Positions 1-12,049 of a stretch of DNA of 64,000 bases are shown one piece after another. The notes beneath the pieces are model-generated. The model did not search any database and was not told the origin of the DNA. It was given only the letters and a program-made list of their open reading frames with translations. The first letter of the stretch is position 1. The number at the start of each line of letters is the position of its first letter. The position numbers and the translations under genes are program-made. This stretch comes from Plasmopara viticola (Eukaryota; Oomycota; Peronosporomycetes; Peronosporales; Peronosporaceae). Location: contig MBPM02000055.1 of the NCBI GenBank assembly GCA_001695595.3, positions 1 to 64,000 on the forward strand, given 5' to 3'.

Positions 1-33
1 CTAAAGGCGAATAATACAAGCCGTAACATCAAG

Positions 34-136
34 TCCGAGTGGCCGGAATCGAACCAGCGACCAATTGATTTCCGAGTATACTGAGCTCAGTATCGAACAC
101 TACAGTCAATCGCTCTACCAACTGAGCTACACTCGG
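34..136 (-). tRNA. tRNA-Tyr(GUA) locus 1
   Basis: Consensus gene, haplotype aC. The leader lacks one T; single-base indels cluster in this first kilobase, so read error at the sequence edge is possible. Confidence 0.9.
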
Positions 137-407
137 TTGTAACTGCCTTTCACGTTAAAACATACAAAACGTCGCATACCTCCTTCACGCTCAACTAAGA
201 CATTGAGCTTATCTAGCACAGCGCCATTTGCTACTCCACTGACAGGACCTACTTTAAAAACACACCACGCTCTTTAGCAAGTTTTGATGAAACTGGTTGA
301 CGCCTTCTGACTTAATTAAAAGAAGGAGCAGCACGGAAGAATAAGACAAGGCTTTAGACAAAGGCAAAGCCAACCTAAAGGCGAATAATACAAGCCGTAA
401 CATCAAG

Positions 408-468
408 TCCGAGTGGCCGGAATCGAACCAGCGACCAATTGATTTCCGAGTATACTGAGCTCAGTCGG
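408..468 (-). pseudogene. tRNA-Tyr pseudogene, locus 2
   Basis: The gene breaks inside the intron and rejoins at the last bases of exon 1, so the D arm, anticodon and nearly all of exon 1 are missing. Haplotype aG. Confidence 0.85.
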
Positions 469-744
469 TTGTTAAGTGCCTTTTCACGTTAAAACATACA
501 AAACGTCGCATACCTCCTTCACGCTTTACTAAGACATCTGAGCGTATCTAGCACAGCGCCATTTGCTACTCCACTGACAGGACCTACTTTAAACACACAC
601 ACGCTCTTTAGCAAGTTTTGATGAAACTGGTTGACGCCTTCTGACTTAATTTAAAAGAGAGGAGCAGCACGGAAGAATAAGACAAGGCTTTAGTACAAAG
701 GCAAAGCCAACCTAAAGGCGAATAATACAAGCCGTAACATCAAG

Positions 745-846
745 TCCGAGTGGCCGGAATCGAACCAGCGACCAATTGATTTCCGAGTATACTGAGCTCA
801 GTATCGAACACACAGTCAATCGCTCTACCAACTGAGCTACACTCGG
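745..846 (-). tRNA. tRNA-Tyr locus 3, one-base deletion in the anticodon loop
   Basis: One base is missing next to the anticodon, so the loop reads GTG rather than GTA. It is either a damaged gene or a sequence error near the edge; a real anticodon switch is unlikely. Haplotype aG. Confidence 0.6.
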
Positions 847-1121
847 TTGTTAAGTGCCTTTCACGTTAAAACATACAAAAACGTCGCATACCTCCTTCAC
901 GCTCAACTAAGACATCTGAGCTTATCTAGCACAGCGCCATTTGCTACTCCACTGACAGGACCTACTTTAAACACACACACGCTCTTTAGCAAGTTTTGAT
1001 GAACTGGTTGACGCCTTCTGACTTAATTTAAAAGAGAGGAGCAGCACGGAAGAATAAGACAAGGCTTTAGTACAAAGGCAAAGCCAACCTAAAGGCGAAT
1101 GATACAAGCCGTAACATCAAG

Positions 1122-1224
1122 TCCGAGTGGCCGGAATCGAACCAGCGACCAATTGATTTCCGAGTATACTGAGCTCAGTATCGAACACTACAGTCAATCG
1201 CTCTACCAACTGAGCTACACTCGG
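1122..1224 (-). tRNA. tRNA-Tyr(GUA) locus 4
   Basis: Consensus, haplotype gC. Confidence 0.93.
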
Positions 1225-1499
1225 TTGTTAACTGCCTTTCACGTTAAAACATACAAAAACGTCGCATACCTCCTTCACGCTCAACTAAGACATCTGAGCT
1301 TATCTAGCACAGCGCCATTTGCTACTCCACTGACAGGACCTACTTTAAAAACACACACGCTCTTTAGCAAGTTTTGATGAAACTGGTTGACGCCTTCTGA
1401 CTTAATTTAAAAGAGAGGAGCAGCACGGAAGAATAAGACAAGGCTTTAGTAAAAGGCAAAGCCAACCTAAAGGCGAATGATACAAGCCGTAACATCAAG

Positions 1500-1602
1500 T
1501 CCGAGTGGCCGGAATCGAACCAGCGACCAATTGATTTCCGAGTATACTGAGCTCAGTATCGAACACTACAGTCAATCGCTCTACCAACTGAGCTACACTC
1601 GG
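1500..1602 (-). tRNA. tRNA-Tyr(GUA) locus 5
   Basis: Consensus, haplotype gG. Confidence 0.93.
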
Positions 1603-1877
1603 TTGTTAAGTGCCTTTCACGTTAAAACATACAAAAACGTCGCATACCTCCTTCACGCTCAACTAAGACATCTGAGCTTATCTAGCACAGCGCCATTTGC
1701 TACTCCACTGACAGGACCTACTTTAAAAACACACACGCTCTTTAGCAAGTTTTGATGAAACTGGTTGACGCCTTCTGACTTAATTTAAAGAGAGGAGCAG
1801 CACGGAAGAATAAGACAAGGCTTTAGTACAAAGGCAAAGCCAACCTAAAGGCGAATGATACAAGCCGTAACATCAAG

Positions 1878-1921
1878 TCCGAGTGGCCGGAATCGAACCA
1901 GCGACCAATTGATACACTCGG
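1878..1921 (-). pseudogene. tRNA-Tyr pseudogene, locus 6
   Basis: A 59-bp deletion joins exon 2 to the first nine bases of exon 1 (microhomology at GAT/A). Intron, anticodon and D arm are absent. Haplotype gC. Confidence 0.85.
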
Positions 1922-2196
1922 TTGTTAACTGCCTTTCACGTTAAAACATACAAAAACGTCGCATACCTCCTTCACGCTCAACTAAGACATCTGAGCTTAT
2001 CTAGCACAGCGCCATTTGCTACTCCACTGACAGGACCTACTTTAAAAACACACACGCTCTTTAGCAAGTTTGATGAAACTGGTTGACGCCTTCTGACTTA
2101 ATTTAAAAGAGAGGAGCAGCACGGAAGAATAAGACAAGGCTTTAGTACAAAGGCAAAGCCAACCTAAAGGCGAATGATACAAGCCGTAACATCAAG

Positions 2197-2299
2197 TCCG
2201 AGTGGCCGGAATCGAACCAGCGACCAATTGATTTCCGAGTATACTGAGCTCAGTATCGAACACTACAGTCAATCGCTCTACCAACTGAGCTACACTCGG
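2197..2299 (-). tRNA. tRNA-Tyr(GUA) locus 7
   Basis: Consensus, haplotype gC; the spacer CA run reads cacactctc. Confidence 0.93.
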
Positions 2300-2575
2300 T
2301 TGTTAACTGCCTTTCACGTTAAAACATACAAAAACGTCGCATACCTCCTTCACGCTCAACTAAGACATCTGAGCTTATCTAGCACAGCGCCATTTGCTAC
2401 TCCACTGACAGGACCTACTTTAAAAACACACACTCTCTTTAGCAAGTTTTGATGAAACTGGTTGACGCCTTCTGACTTAATTTAAAAGAGAGGAGCAGCA
2501 CGGAAGAATAAGACAAGGCTTTAGTACAAAGGCAAAGCCAACCTAAAGGCGAATAATACAAGCCGTAACATCAAG

Positions 2576-2678
2576 TCCGAGTGGCCGGAATCGAACCAGC
2601 GACCAATTGATTTCCGAGTATACTGAGCTCAGTATCGAACACTACAGTCAATCGCTCTACCAACTGAGCTACACTCGG
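2576..2678 (-). tRNA. tRNA-Tyr(GUA) locus 8
   Basis: Consensus, haplotype aC; used as the reference copy for box positions. Confidence 0.94.
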
Positions 2679-2954
2679 TTGTTAACTGCCTTTCACGTTA
2701 AAACATACAAAAACGTCGCATACCTCCTTCACGCTCAACTAAGACATCTGAGCTTATCTAGCACAGCGCCATTTGCTACTCCACTGACAGGACCTACTTT
2801 AAAAACACACACGCTCTTTAGCAAGTTTTGATGAAACTGGTTGACGCCTTCTGACTTAATTTAAAAGAGAGGAGCAGCACGGAAGAATAAGACAAGGCTT
2901 TAGTACAAAGGCAAAGCCAACCTAAAGGCGAATGATACAAGCCGTAACATCAAG

Positions 2955-3057
2955 TCCGAGTGGCCGGAATCGAACCAGCGACCAATTGATTTCCGAGTAT
3001 ACTGAGCTCAGTATCGAACACTACAGTCAATCGCTCTACCAACTGAGCTACACTCGG
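2955..3057 (-). tRNA. tRNA-Tyr(GUA) locus 9
   Basis: Consensus, haplotype gC. Confidence 0.93.
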
Positions 3058-3333
3058 TTGTTAACTGCCTTTCACGTTAAAACATACAAAAACGTCGCAT
3101 ACCTCCTTCACGCTCAACTAAGACATCTGAGCTTATCTAGCACAGCGCCATTTGCTACTCCACTGACAGGACCTACTTTAAAAACACACACGCTCTTTAG
3201 CAAGTTTTGATGAAACTGGTTGACGCCTTCTGACTTAATTTAAAAGAGAGGAGCAGCACGGAAGAATAAGACAAGGCTTTAGTACAAAGGCAAAGCCAAC
3301 CTAAAGGCGAATAATACAAGCCGTAACATCAAG

Positions 3334-3436
3334 TCCGAGTGGCCGGAATCGAACCAGCGACCAATTGATTTCCGAGTATACTGAGCTCAGTATCGAACAC
3401 TACAGTCAATCGCTCTACCAACTGAGCTACACTCGG
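3334..3436 (-). tRNA. tRNA-Tyr(GUA) locus 10
   Basis: Consensus, haplotype aC. Confidence 0.93.
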
Positions 3437-3712
3437 TTGTTAACTGCCTTTCACGTTAAAACATACAAAAACGTCGCATACCTCCTTCACGCTCAACTAA
3501 GACATCTGAGCTTATCTAGCACAGCGCCATTTGCTACTCCACTGACAGGACCTACTTTAAAAACACACACGCTCTTTAGCAAGTTTTGATGAAACTGGTT
3601 GACGCCTTCTGACTTAATTTAAAAGAGAGGAGCAGCACGGAAGAATAAGACAAGGCTTTAGTACAAAGGCAAAGCCAACCTAAAGGCGAATAATACAAGC
3701 CGTAACATCAAG

Positions 3713-3815
3713 TCCGAGTGGCCGGAATCGAACCAGCGACCAATTGATTTCCGAGTATACTGAGCTCAGTATCGAACACTACAGTCAATCGCTCTACCAA
3801 CTGAGCTACACTCGG
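3713..3815 (-). tRNA. tRNA-Tyr(GUA) locus 11
   Basis: Consensus, haplotype aC. Confidence 0.93.
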
Positions 3816-4091
3816 TTGTTAACTGCCTTTCACGTTAAAACATACAAAAACGTCGCATACCTCCTTCACGCTCAACTAAGACATCTGAGCTTATCTAGCA
3901 CAGCGCCATTTGCTACTCCACTGACAGGACCTACTTTAAAAACACACACGCTCTTTAGCAAGTTTTGATGAAACTGGTTGACGCCTTCTGACTTAATTTA
4001 AAAGAGAGGAGCAGCACGGAAGAATAAGACAAGGCTTTAGTACAAAGGCAAAGCCAACCTAAAGGCGAATAATACAAGCCGTAACATCAAG

Positions 4092-4194
4092 TCCGAGTGG
4101 CCGGAATCGAACCAGCGACCAATTGATTTCCGAGTATACTGAGCTCAGTATCGAACACTACAGTCAATCGCTCTACCAACTGAGCTACACTCGG
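4092..4194 (-). tRNA. tRNA-Tyr(GUA) locus 12
   Basis: Consensus, haplotype aC. Confidence 0.93.
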
Positions 4195-4470
4195 TTGTTA
4201 ACTGCCTTTCACGTTAAAACATACAAAAACGTCGCATACCTCCTTCACGCTCAACTAAGACATCTGAGCTTATCTAGCACAGCGCCATTTGCTACTCCAC
4301 TGACAGGACCTACTTTAAAAACACACACGCTCTTTAGCAAGTTTTGATGAAACTGGTTGACGCCTTCTGACTTAATTTAAAAGAGAGGAGCAGCACGGAA
4401 GAATAAGACAAGGCTTTAGTACAAAGGCAAAGCCAACCTAAAGGCGAATAATACAAGCCGTAACATCAAG

Positions 4471-4573
4471 TCCGAGTGGCCGGAATCGAACCAGCGACCA
4501 ATTGATTTCCGAGTATACTGAGCTCAGTATCGAACACTACAGTCAATCGCTCTACCAACTGAGCTACACTCGG
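4471..4573 (-). tRNA. tRNA-Tyr(GUA) locus 13
   Basis: Consensus, haplotype aG. Confidence 0.93.
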
Positions 4574-4849
4574 TTGTTAAGTGCCTTTCACGTTAAAACA
4601 TACAAAAACGTCGCATACCTCCTTCACGCTCAACTAAGACATCTGAGCTTATCTAGCACAGCGCCATTTGCTACTCCACTGACAGGACCTACTTTAAAAA
4701 CACACACGCTCTTTAGCAAGTTTTGATGAAACTGGTTGACGCCTTCTGACTTAATTTAAAAGAGAGGAGCAGCACGGAAGAATAAGACAAGGCTTTAGTA
4801 CAAAGGCAAAGCCAACCTAAAGGCGAATGATACAAGCCGTAACATCAAG

Positions 4850-4952
4850 TCCGAGTGGCCGGAATCGAACCAGCGACCAATTGATTTCCGAGTATACTGA
4901 GCTCAGTATCGAACACTACAGTCAATCGCTCTACCAACTGAGCTACACTCGG
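4850..4952 (-). tRNA. tRNA-Tyr(GUA) locus 14
   Basis: Consensus, haplotype gG. Confidence 0.93.
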
Positions 4953-5228
4953 TTGTTAAGTGCCTTTCACGTTAAAACATACAAAAACGTCGCATACCTC
5001 CTTCACGCTCAACTAAGACATCTGAGCTTATCTAGCACAGCGCCATTTGCTACTCCACTGACAGGACCTACTTTAAAAACACACACGCTCTTTAGCAAGT
5101 TTTGATGAAACTGGTTGACGCCTTCTGACTTAATTTAAAAGAGAGGAGCAGCACGGAAGAATAAGACAAGGCTTTAGTACAAAGGCAAAGCCAACCTAAA
5201 GGCGAATAATACAAGCCGTAACATCAAG

Positions 5229-5331
5229 TCCGAGTGGCCGGAATCGAACCAGCGACCAATTGATTTCCGAGTATACTGAGCTCAGTATCGAACACTACAG
5301 TCAATCGCTCTACCAACTGAGCTACACTCGG
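5229..5331 (-). tRNA. tRNA-Tyr(GUA) locus 15
   Basis: Consensus, haplotype aG. Confidence 0.93.
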
Positions 5332-5607
5332 TTGTTAAGTGCCTTTCACGTTAAAACATACAAAAACGTCGCATACCTCCTTCACGCTCAACTAAGACAT
5401 CTGAGCTTATCTAGCACAGCGCCATTTGCTACTCCACTGACAGGACCTACTTTAAAAACACACACGCTCTTTAGCAAGTTTTGATGAAACTGGTTGACGC
5501 CTTCTGACTTAATTTAAAAGAGAGGAGCAGCACGGAAGAATAAGACAAGGCTTTAGTACAAAGGCAAAGCCAACCTAAAGGCGAATAATACAAGCCGTAA
5601 CATCAAG

Positions 5608-5710
5608 TCCGAGTGGCCGGAATCGAACCAGCGACCAATTGATTTCCGAGTATACTGAGCTCAGTATCGAACACTACAGTCAATCGCTCTACCAACTGAG
5701 CTACACTCGG
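5608..5710 (-). tRNA. tRNA-Tyr(GUA) locus 16
   Basis: Consensus, haplotype aG. Confidence 0.93.
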
Positions 5711-5986
5711 TTGTTAAGTGCCTTTCACGTTAAAACATACAAAAACGTCGCATACCTCCTTCACGCTCAACTAAGACATCTGAGCTTATCTAGCACAGCG
5801 CCATTTGCTACTCCACTGACAGGACCTACTTTAAAAACACACACGCTCTTTAGCAAGTTTTGATGAAACTGGTTGACGCCTTCTGACTTAATTTAAAAGA
5901 GAGGAGCAGCACGGAAGAATAAGACAAGGCTTTAGTACAAAGGCAAAGCCAACCTAAAGGCGAATAATACAAGCCGTAACATCAAG

Positions 5987-6089
5987 TCCGAGTGGCCGGA
6001 ATCGAACCAGCGACCAATTGATTTCCGAGTATACTGAGCTCAGTATCGAACACTACAGTCAATCGCTCTACCAACTGAGCTACACTCGG
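5987..6089 (-). tRNA. tRNA-Tyr(GUA) locus 17
   Basis: Consensus, haplotype aC. Confidence 0.93.
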
Positions 6090-6365
6090 TTGTTAACTGC
6101 CTTTCACGTTAAAACATACAAAAACGTCGCATACCTCCTTCACGCTCAACTAAGACATCTGAGCTTATCTAGCACAGCGCCATTTGCTACTCCACTGACA
6201 GGACCTACTTTAAAAACACACACGCTCTTTAGCAAGTTTTGATGAAACTGGTTGACGCCTTCTGACTTAATTTAAAAGAGAGGAGCAGCACGGAAGAATA
6301 AGACAAGGCTTTAGTACAAAGGCAAAGCCAACCTAAAGGCGAATGATACAAGCCGTAACATCAAG

Positions 6366-6468
6366 TCCGAGTGGCCGGAATCGAACCAGCGACCAATTGA
6401 TTTCCGAGTATACTGAGCTCAGTATCGAACACTACAGTCAATCGCTCTACCAACTGAGCTACACTCGG
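6366..6468 (-). tRNA. tRNA-Tyr(GUA) locus 18
   Basis: Consensus, haplotype gG. Confidence 0.93.
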
Positions 6469-6744
6469 TTGTTAAGTGCCTTTCACGTTAAAACATACAA
6501 AAACGTCGCATACCTCCTTCACGCTCAACTAAGACATCTGAGCTTATCTAGCACAGCGCCATTTGCTACTCCACTGACAGGACCTACTTTAAAAACACAC
6601 ACGCTCTTTAGCAAGTTTTGATGAAACTGGTTGACGCCTTCTGACTTAATTTAAAAGAGAGGAGCAGCACGGAAGAATAAGACAAGGCTTTAGTACAAAG
6701 GCAAAGCCAACCTAAAGGCGAATGATACAAGCCGTAACATCAAG

Positions 6745-6847
6745 TCCGAGTGGCCGGAATCGAACCAGCGACCAATTGATTTCCGAGTATACTGAGCTCA
6801 GTATCGAACACTACAGTCAATCGCTCTACCAACTGAGCTACACTCGG
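6745..6847 (-). tRNA. tRNA-Tyr(GUA) locus 19
   Basis: Consensus, haplotype gC. Confidence 0.93.
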
Positions 6848-7123
6848 TTGTTAACTGCCTTTCACGTTAAAACATACAAAAACGTCGCATACCTCCTTCA
6901 CGCTCAACTAAGACATCTGAGCTTATCTAGCACAGCGCCATTTGCTACTCCACTGACAGGACCTACTTTAAAAACACACACGCTCTTTAGCAAGTTTTGA
7001 TGAAACTGGTTGACGCCTTCTGACTTAATTTAAAAGAGAGGAGCAGCACGGAAGAATAAGACAAGGCTTTAGTACAAAGGCAAAGCCAACCTAAAGGCGA
7101 ATAATACAAGCCGTAACATCAAG

Positions 7124-7226
7124 TCCGAGTGGCCGGAATCGAACCAGCGACCAATTGATTTCCGAGTATACTGAGCTCAGTATCGAACACTACAGTCAAT
7201 CGCTCTACCAACTGAGCTACACTCGG
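7124..7226 (-). tRNA. tRNA-Tyr(GUA) locus 20
   Basis: Consensus, haplotype aG. Confidence 0.93.
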
Positions 7227-7502
7227 TTGTTAAGTGCCTTTCACGTTAAAACATACAAAAACGTCGCATACCTCCTTCACGCTCAACTAAGACATCTGAG
7301 CTTATCTAGCACAGCGCCATTTGCTACTCCACTGACAGGACCTACTTTAAAAACACACACGCTCTTTAGCAAGTTTTGATGAAACTGGTTGACGCCTTCT
7401 GACTTAATTTAAAAGAGAGGAGCAGCACGGAAGAATAAGACAAGGCTTTAGTACAAAGGCAAAGCCAACCTAAAGGCGAATGATACAAGCCGTAACATCA
7501 AG

Positions 7503-7605
7503 TCCGAGTGGCCGGAATCGAACCAGCGACCAATTGATTTCCGAGTATACTGAGCTCAGTATCGAACACTACAGTCAATCGCTCTACCAACTGAGCTACA
7601 CTCGG
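7503..7605 (-). tRNA. tRNA-Tyr(GUA) locus 21
   Basis: Consensus, haplotype gC; first of an alternating gC/gG run. Confidence 0.93.
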
Positions 7606-7881
7606 TTGTTAACTGCCTTTCACGTTAAAACATACAAAAACGTCGCATACCTCCTTCACGCTCAACTAAGACATCTGAGCTTATCTAGCACAGCGCCATT
7701 TGCTACTCCACTGACAGGACCTACTTTAAAAACACACACGCTCTTTAGCAAGTTTTGATGAAACTGGTTGACGCCTTCTGACTTAATTTAAAAGAGAGGA
7801 GCAGCACGGAAGAATAAGACAAGGCTTTAGTACAAAGGCAAAGCCAACCTAAAGGCGAATGATACAAGCCGTAACATCAAG

Positions 7882-7984
7882 TCCGAGTGGCCGGAATCGA
7901 ACCAGCGACCAATTGATTTCCGAGTATACTGAGCTCAGTATCGAACACTACAGTCAATCGCTCTACCAACTGAGCTACACTCGG
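7882..7984 (-). tRNA. tRNA-Tyr(GUA) locus 22
   Basis: Consensus, haplotype gG. Confidence 0.93.
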
Positions 7985-8260
7985 TTGTTAAGTGCCTTTC
8001 ACGTTAAAACATACAAAAACGTCGCATACCTCCTTCACGCTCAACTAAGACATCTGAGCTTATCTAGCACAGCGCCATTTGCTACTCCACTGACAGGACC
8101 TACTTTAAAAACACACACGCTCTTTAGCAAGTTTTGATGAAACTGGTTGACGCCTTCTGACTTAATTTAAAAGAGAGGAGCAGCACGGAAGAATAAGACA
8201 AGGCTTTAGTACAAAGGCAAAGCCAACCTAAAGGCGAATGATACAAGCCGTAACATCAAG

Positions 8261-8363
8261 TCCGAGTGGCCGGAATCGAACCAGCGACCAATTGATTTCC
8301 GAGTATACTGAGCTCAGTATCGAACACTACAGTCAATCGCTCTACCAACTGAGCTACACTCGG
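8261..8363 (-). tRNA. tRNA-Tyr(GUA) locus 23
   Basis: Consensus, haplotype gC. Confidence 0.93.
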
Positions 8364-8639
8364 TTGTTAACTGCCTTTCACGTTAAAACATACAAAAACG
8401 TCGCATACCTCCTTCACGCTCAACTAAGACATCTGAGCTTATCTAGCACAGCGCCATTTGCTACTCCACTGACAGGACCTACTTTAAAAACACACACGCT
8501 CTTTAGCAAGTTTTGATGAAACTGGTTGACGCCTTCTGACTTAATTTAAAAGAGAGGAGCAGCACGGAAGAATAAGACAAGGCTTTAGTACAAAGGCAAA
8601 GCCAACCTAAAGGCGAATGATACAAGCCGTAACATCAAG

Positions 8640-8742
8640 TCCGAGTGGCCGGAATCGAACCAGCGACCAATTGATTTCCGAGTATACTGAGCTCAGTATC
8701 GAACACTACAGTCAATCGCTCTACCAACTGAGCTACACTCGG
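8640..8742 (-). tRNA. tRNA-Tyr(GUA) locus 24
   Basis: Consensus, haplotype gG. Confidence 0.93.
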
Positions 8743-9018
8743 TTGTTAAGTGCCTTTCACGTTAAAACATACAAAAACGTCGCATACCTCCTTCACGCTC
8801 AACTAAGACATCTGAGCTTATCTAGCACAGCGCCATTTGCTACTCCACTGACAGGACCTACTTTAAAAACACACACGCTCTTTAGCAAGTTTTGATGAAA
8901 CTGGTTGACGCCTTCTGACTTAATTTAAAAGAGAGGAGCAGCACGGAAGAATAAGACAAGGCTTTAGTACAAAGGCAAAGCCAACCTAAAGGCGAATAAT
9001 ACAAGCCGTAACATCAAG

Positions 9019-9121
9019 TCCGAGTGGCCGGAATCGAACCAGCGACCAATTGATTTCCGAGTATACTGAGCTCAGTATCGAACACTACAGTCAATCGCTC
9101 TACCAACTGAGCTACACTCGG
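9019..9121 (-). tRNA. tRNA-Tyr(GUA) locus 25
   Basis: Consensus, haplotype aC. Confidence 0.93.
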
Positions 9122-9397
9122 TTGTTAACTGCCTTTCACGTTAAAACATACAAAAACGTCGCATACCTCCTTCACGCTCAACTAAGACATCTGAGCTTAT
9201 CTAGCACAGCGCCATTTGCTACTCCACTGACAGGACCTACTTTAAAAACACACACGCTCTTTAGCAAGTTTTGATGAAACTGGTTGACGCCTTCTGACTT
9301 AATTTAAAAGAGAGGAGCAGCACGGAAGAATAAGACAAGGCTTTAGTACAAAGGCAAAGCCAACCTAAAGGCGAATAATACAAGCCGTAACATCAAG

Positions 9398-9500
9398 TCC
9401 GAGTGGCCGGAATCGAACCAGCGACCAATTGATTTCCGAGTATACTGAGCTCAGTATCGAACACTACAGTCAATCGCTCTACCAACTGAGCTACACTCGG
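9398..9500 (-). tRNA. tRNA-Tyr(GUA) locus 26
   Basis: Consensus, haplotype aC. Confidence 0.93.
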
Positions 9501-9776
9501 TTGTTAACTGCCTTTCACGTTAAAACATACAAAAACGTCGCATACCTCCTTCACGCTCAACTAAGACATCTGAGCTTATCTAGCACAGCGCCATTTGCTA
9601 CTCCACTGACAGGACCTACTTTAAAAACACACACGCTCTTTAGCAAGTTTTGATGAAACTGGTTGACGCCTTCTGACTTAATTTAAAAGAGAGGAGCAGC
9701 ACGGAAGAATAAGACAAGGCTTTAGTACAAAGGCAAAGCCAACCTAAAGGCGAATAATACAAGCCGTAACATCAAG

Positions 9777-9879
9777 TCCGAGTGGCCGGAATCGAACCAG
9801 CGACCAATTGATTTCCGAGTATACTGAGCTCAGTATCGAACACTACAGTCAATCGCTCTACCAACTGAGCTACACTCGG
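9777..9879 (-). tRNA. tRNA-Tyr(GUA) locus 27
   Basis: Consensus, haplotype aC. Confidence 0.93.
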
Positions 9880-10155
9880 TTGTTAACTGCCTTTCACGTT
9901 AAAACATACAAAAACGTCGCATACCTCCTTCACGCTCAACTAAGACATCTGAGCTTATCTAGCACAGCGCCATTTGCTACTCCACTGACAGGACCTACTT
10001 TAAAAACACACACGCTCTTTAGCAAGTTTTGATGAAACTGGTTGACGCCTTCTGACTTAATTTAAAAGAGAGGAGCAGCACGGAAGAATAAGACAAGGCT
10101 TTAGTACAAAGGCAAAGCCAACCTAAAGGCGAATGATACAAGCCGTAACATCAAG

Positions 10156-10258
10156 TCCGAGTGGCCGGAATCGAACCAGCGACCAATTGATTTCCGAGTA
10201 TACTGAGCTCAGTATCGAACACTACAGTCAATCGCTCTACCAACTGAGCTACACTCGG
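10156..10258 (-). tRNA. tRNA-Tyr(GUA) locus 28
   Basis: Consensus, haplotype gG; first of a second alternating run. Confidence 0.93.
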
Positions 10259-10534
10259 TTGTTAAGTGCCTTTCACGTTAAAACATACAAAAACGTCGCA
10301 TACCTCCTTCACGCTCAACTAAGACATCTGAGCTTATCTAGCACAGCGCCATTTGCTACTCCACTGACAGGACCTACTTTAAAAACACACACGCTCTTTA
10401 GCAAGTTTTGATGAAACTGGTTGACGCCTTCTGACTTAATTTAAAAGAGAGGAGCAGCACGGAAGAATAAGACAAGGCTTTAGTACAAAGGCAAAGCCAA
10501 CCTAAAGGCGAATGATACAAGCCGTAACATCAAG

Positions 10535-10637
10535 TCCGAGTGGCCGGAATCGAACCAGCGACCAATTGATTTCCGAGTATACTGAGCTCAGTATCGAACA
10601 CTACAGTCAATCGCTCTACCAACTGAGCTACACTCGG
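10535..10637 (-). tRNA. tRNA-Tyr(GUA) locus 29
   Basis: Consensus, haplotype gC. Confidence 0.93.
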
Positions 10638-10913
10638 TTGTTAACTGCCTTTCACGTTAAAACATACAAAAACGTCGCATACCTCCTTCACGCTCAACTA
10701 AGACATCTGAGCTTATCTAGCACAGCGCCATTTGCTACTCCACTGACAGGACCTACTTTAAAAACACACACGCTCTTTAGCAAGTTTTGATGAAACTGGT
10801 TGACGCCTTCTGACTTAATTTAAAAGAGAGGAGCAGCACGGAAGAATAAGACAAGGCTTTAGTACAAAGGCAAAGCCAACCTAAAGGCGAATGATACAAG
10901 CCGTAACATCAAG

Positions 10914-11016
10914 TCCGAGTGGCCGGAATCGAACCAGCGACCAATTGATTTCCGAGTATACTGAGCTCAGTATCGAACACTACAGTCAATCGCTCTACCA
11001 ACTGAGCTACACTCGG
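10914..11016 (-). tRNA. tRNA-Tyr(GUA) locus 30
   Basis: Consensus, haplotype gG. Confidence 0.93.
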
Positions 11017-11292
11017 TTGTTAAGTGCCTTTCACGTTAAAACATACAAAAACGTCGCATACCTCCTTCACGCTCAACTAAGACATCTGAGCTTATCTAGC
11101 ACAGCGCCATTTGCTACTCCACTGACAGGACCTACTTTAAAAACACACACGCTCTTTAGCAAGTTTTGATGAAACTGGTTGACGCCTTCTGACTTAATTT
11201 AAAAGAGAGGAGCAGCACGGAAGAATAAGACAAGGCTTTAGTACAAAGGCAAAGCCAACCTAAAGGCGAATGATACAAGCCGTAACATCAAG

Positions 11293-11395
11293 TCCGAGTG
11301 GCCGGAATCGAACCAGCGACCAATTGATTTCCGAGTATACTGAGCTCAGTATCGAACACTACAGTCAATCGCTCTACCAACTGAGCTACACTCGG
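11293..11395 (-). tRNA. tRNA-Tyr(GUA) locus 31
   Basis: Consensus, haplotype gC. Confidence 0.93.
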
Positions 11396-11671
11396 TTGTT
11401 AACTGCCTTTCACGTTAAAACATACAAAAACGTCGCATACCTCCTTCACGCTCAACTAAGACATCTGAGCTTATCTAGCACAGCGCCATTTGCTACTCCA
11501 CTGACAGGACCTACTTTAAAAACACACACGCTCTTTAGCAAGTTTTGATGAAACTGGTTGACGCCTTCTGACTTAATTTAAAAGAGAGGAGCAGCACGGA
11601 AGAATAAGACAAGGCTTTAGTACAAAGGCAAAGCCAACCTAAAGGCGAATAATACAAGCCGTAACATCAAG

Positions 11672-11774
11672 TCCGAGTGGCCGGAATCGAACCAGCGACC
11701 AATTGATTTCCGAGTATACTGAGCTCAGTATCGAACACTACAGTCAATCGCTCTACCAACTGAGCTACACTCGG
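11672..11774 (-). tRNA. tRNA-Tyr(GUA) locus 32
   Basis: Consensus, haplotype aC. Confidence 0.93.
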
Positions 11775-12049
11775 TTGTTAACTGCCTTTCACGTTAAAAC
11801 ATACAAAAACGTCGCATACCTCCTTCACGCTCAACTAAGACATCTGAGCTTATCTAGCACAGCGCCATTTGCTACTCCACTGACAGGACCTACTTTAAAA
11901 ACACACACGCTCTTTAGCAAGTTTTGATGAAACTGGTTGACGCCTTCTGACTTAATTTAAAAGAGAGGAGCAGCACGGAAGAATAAGACAAGGCTTTAGT
12001 ACAAAGGCAAAGCCAACCTAAAGGCGAATATACAAGCCGTAACATCAAG

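Noticed and set aside
745..846. A tRNA with a histidine-type GTG anticodon
   Set aside because: It results from a one-base deletion in an otherwise tRNA-Tyr body, in a stretch with many single-base indels near the sequence edge.
2826..2862. Box C/D snoRNA-like pair in the spacer (ttgatga and ctga)
   Set aside because: The boxes are only about 25 nt apart and lack a terminal stem, too short for a C/D snoRNA.
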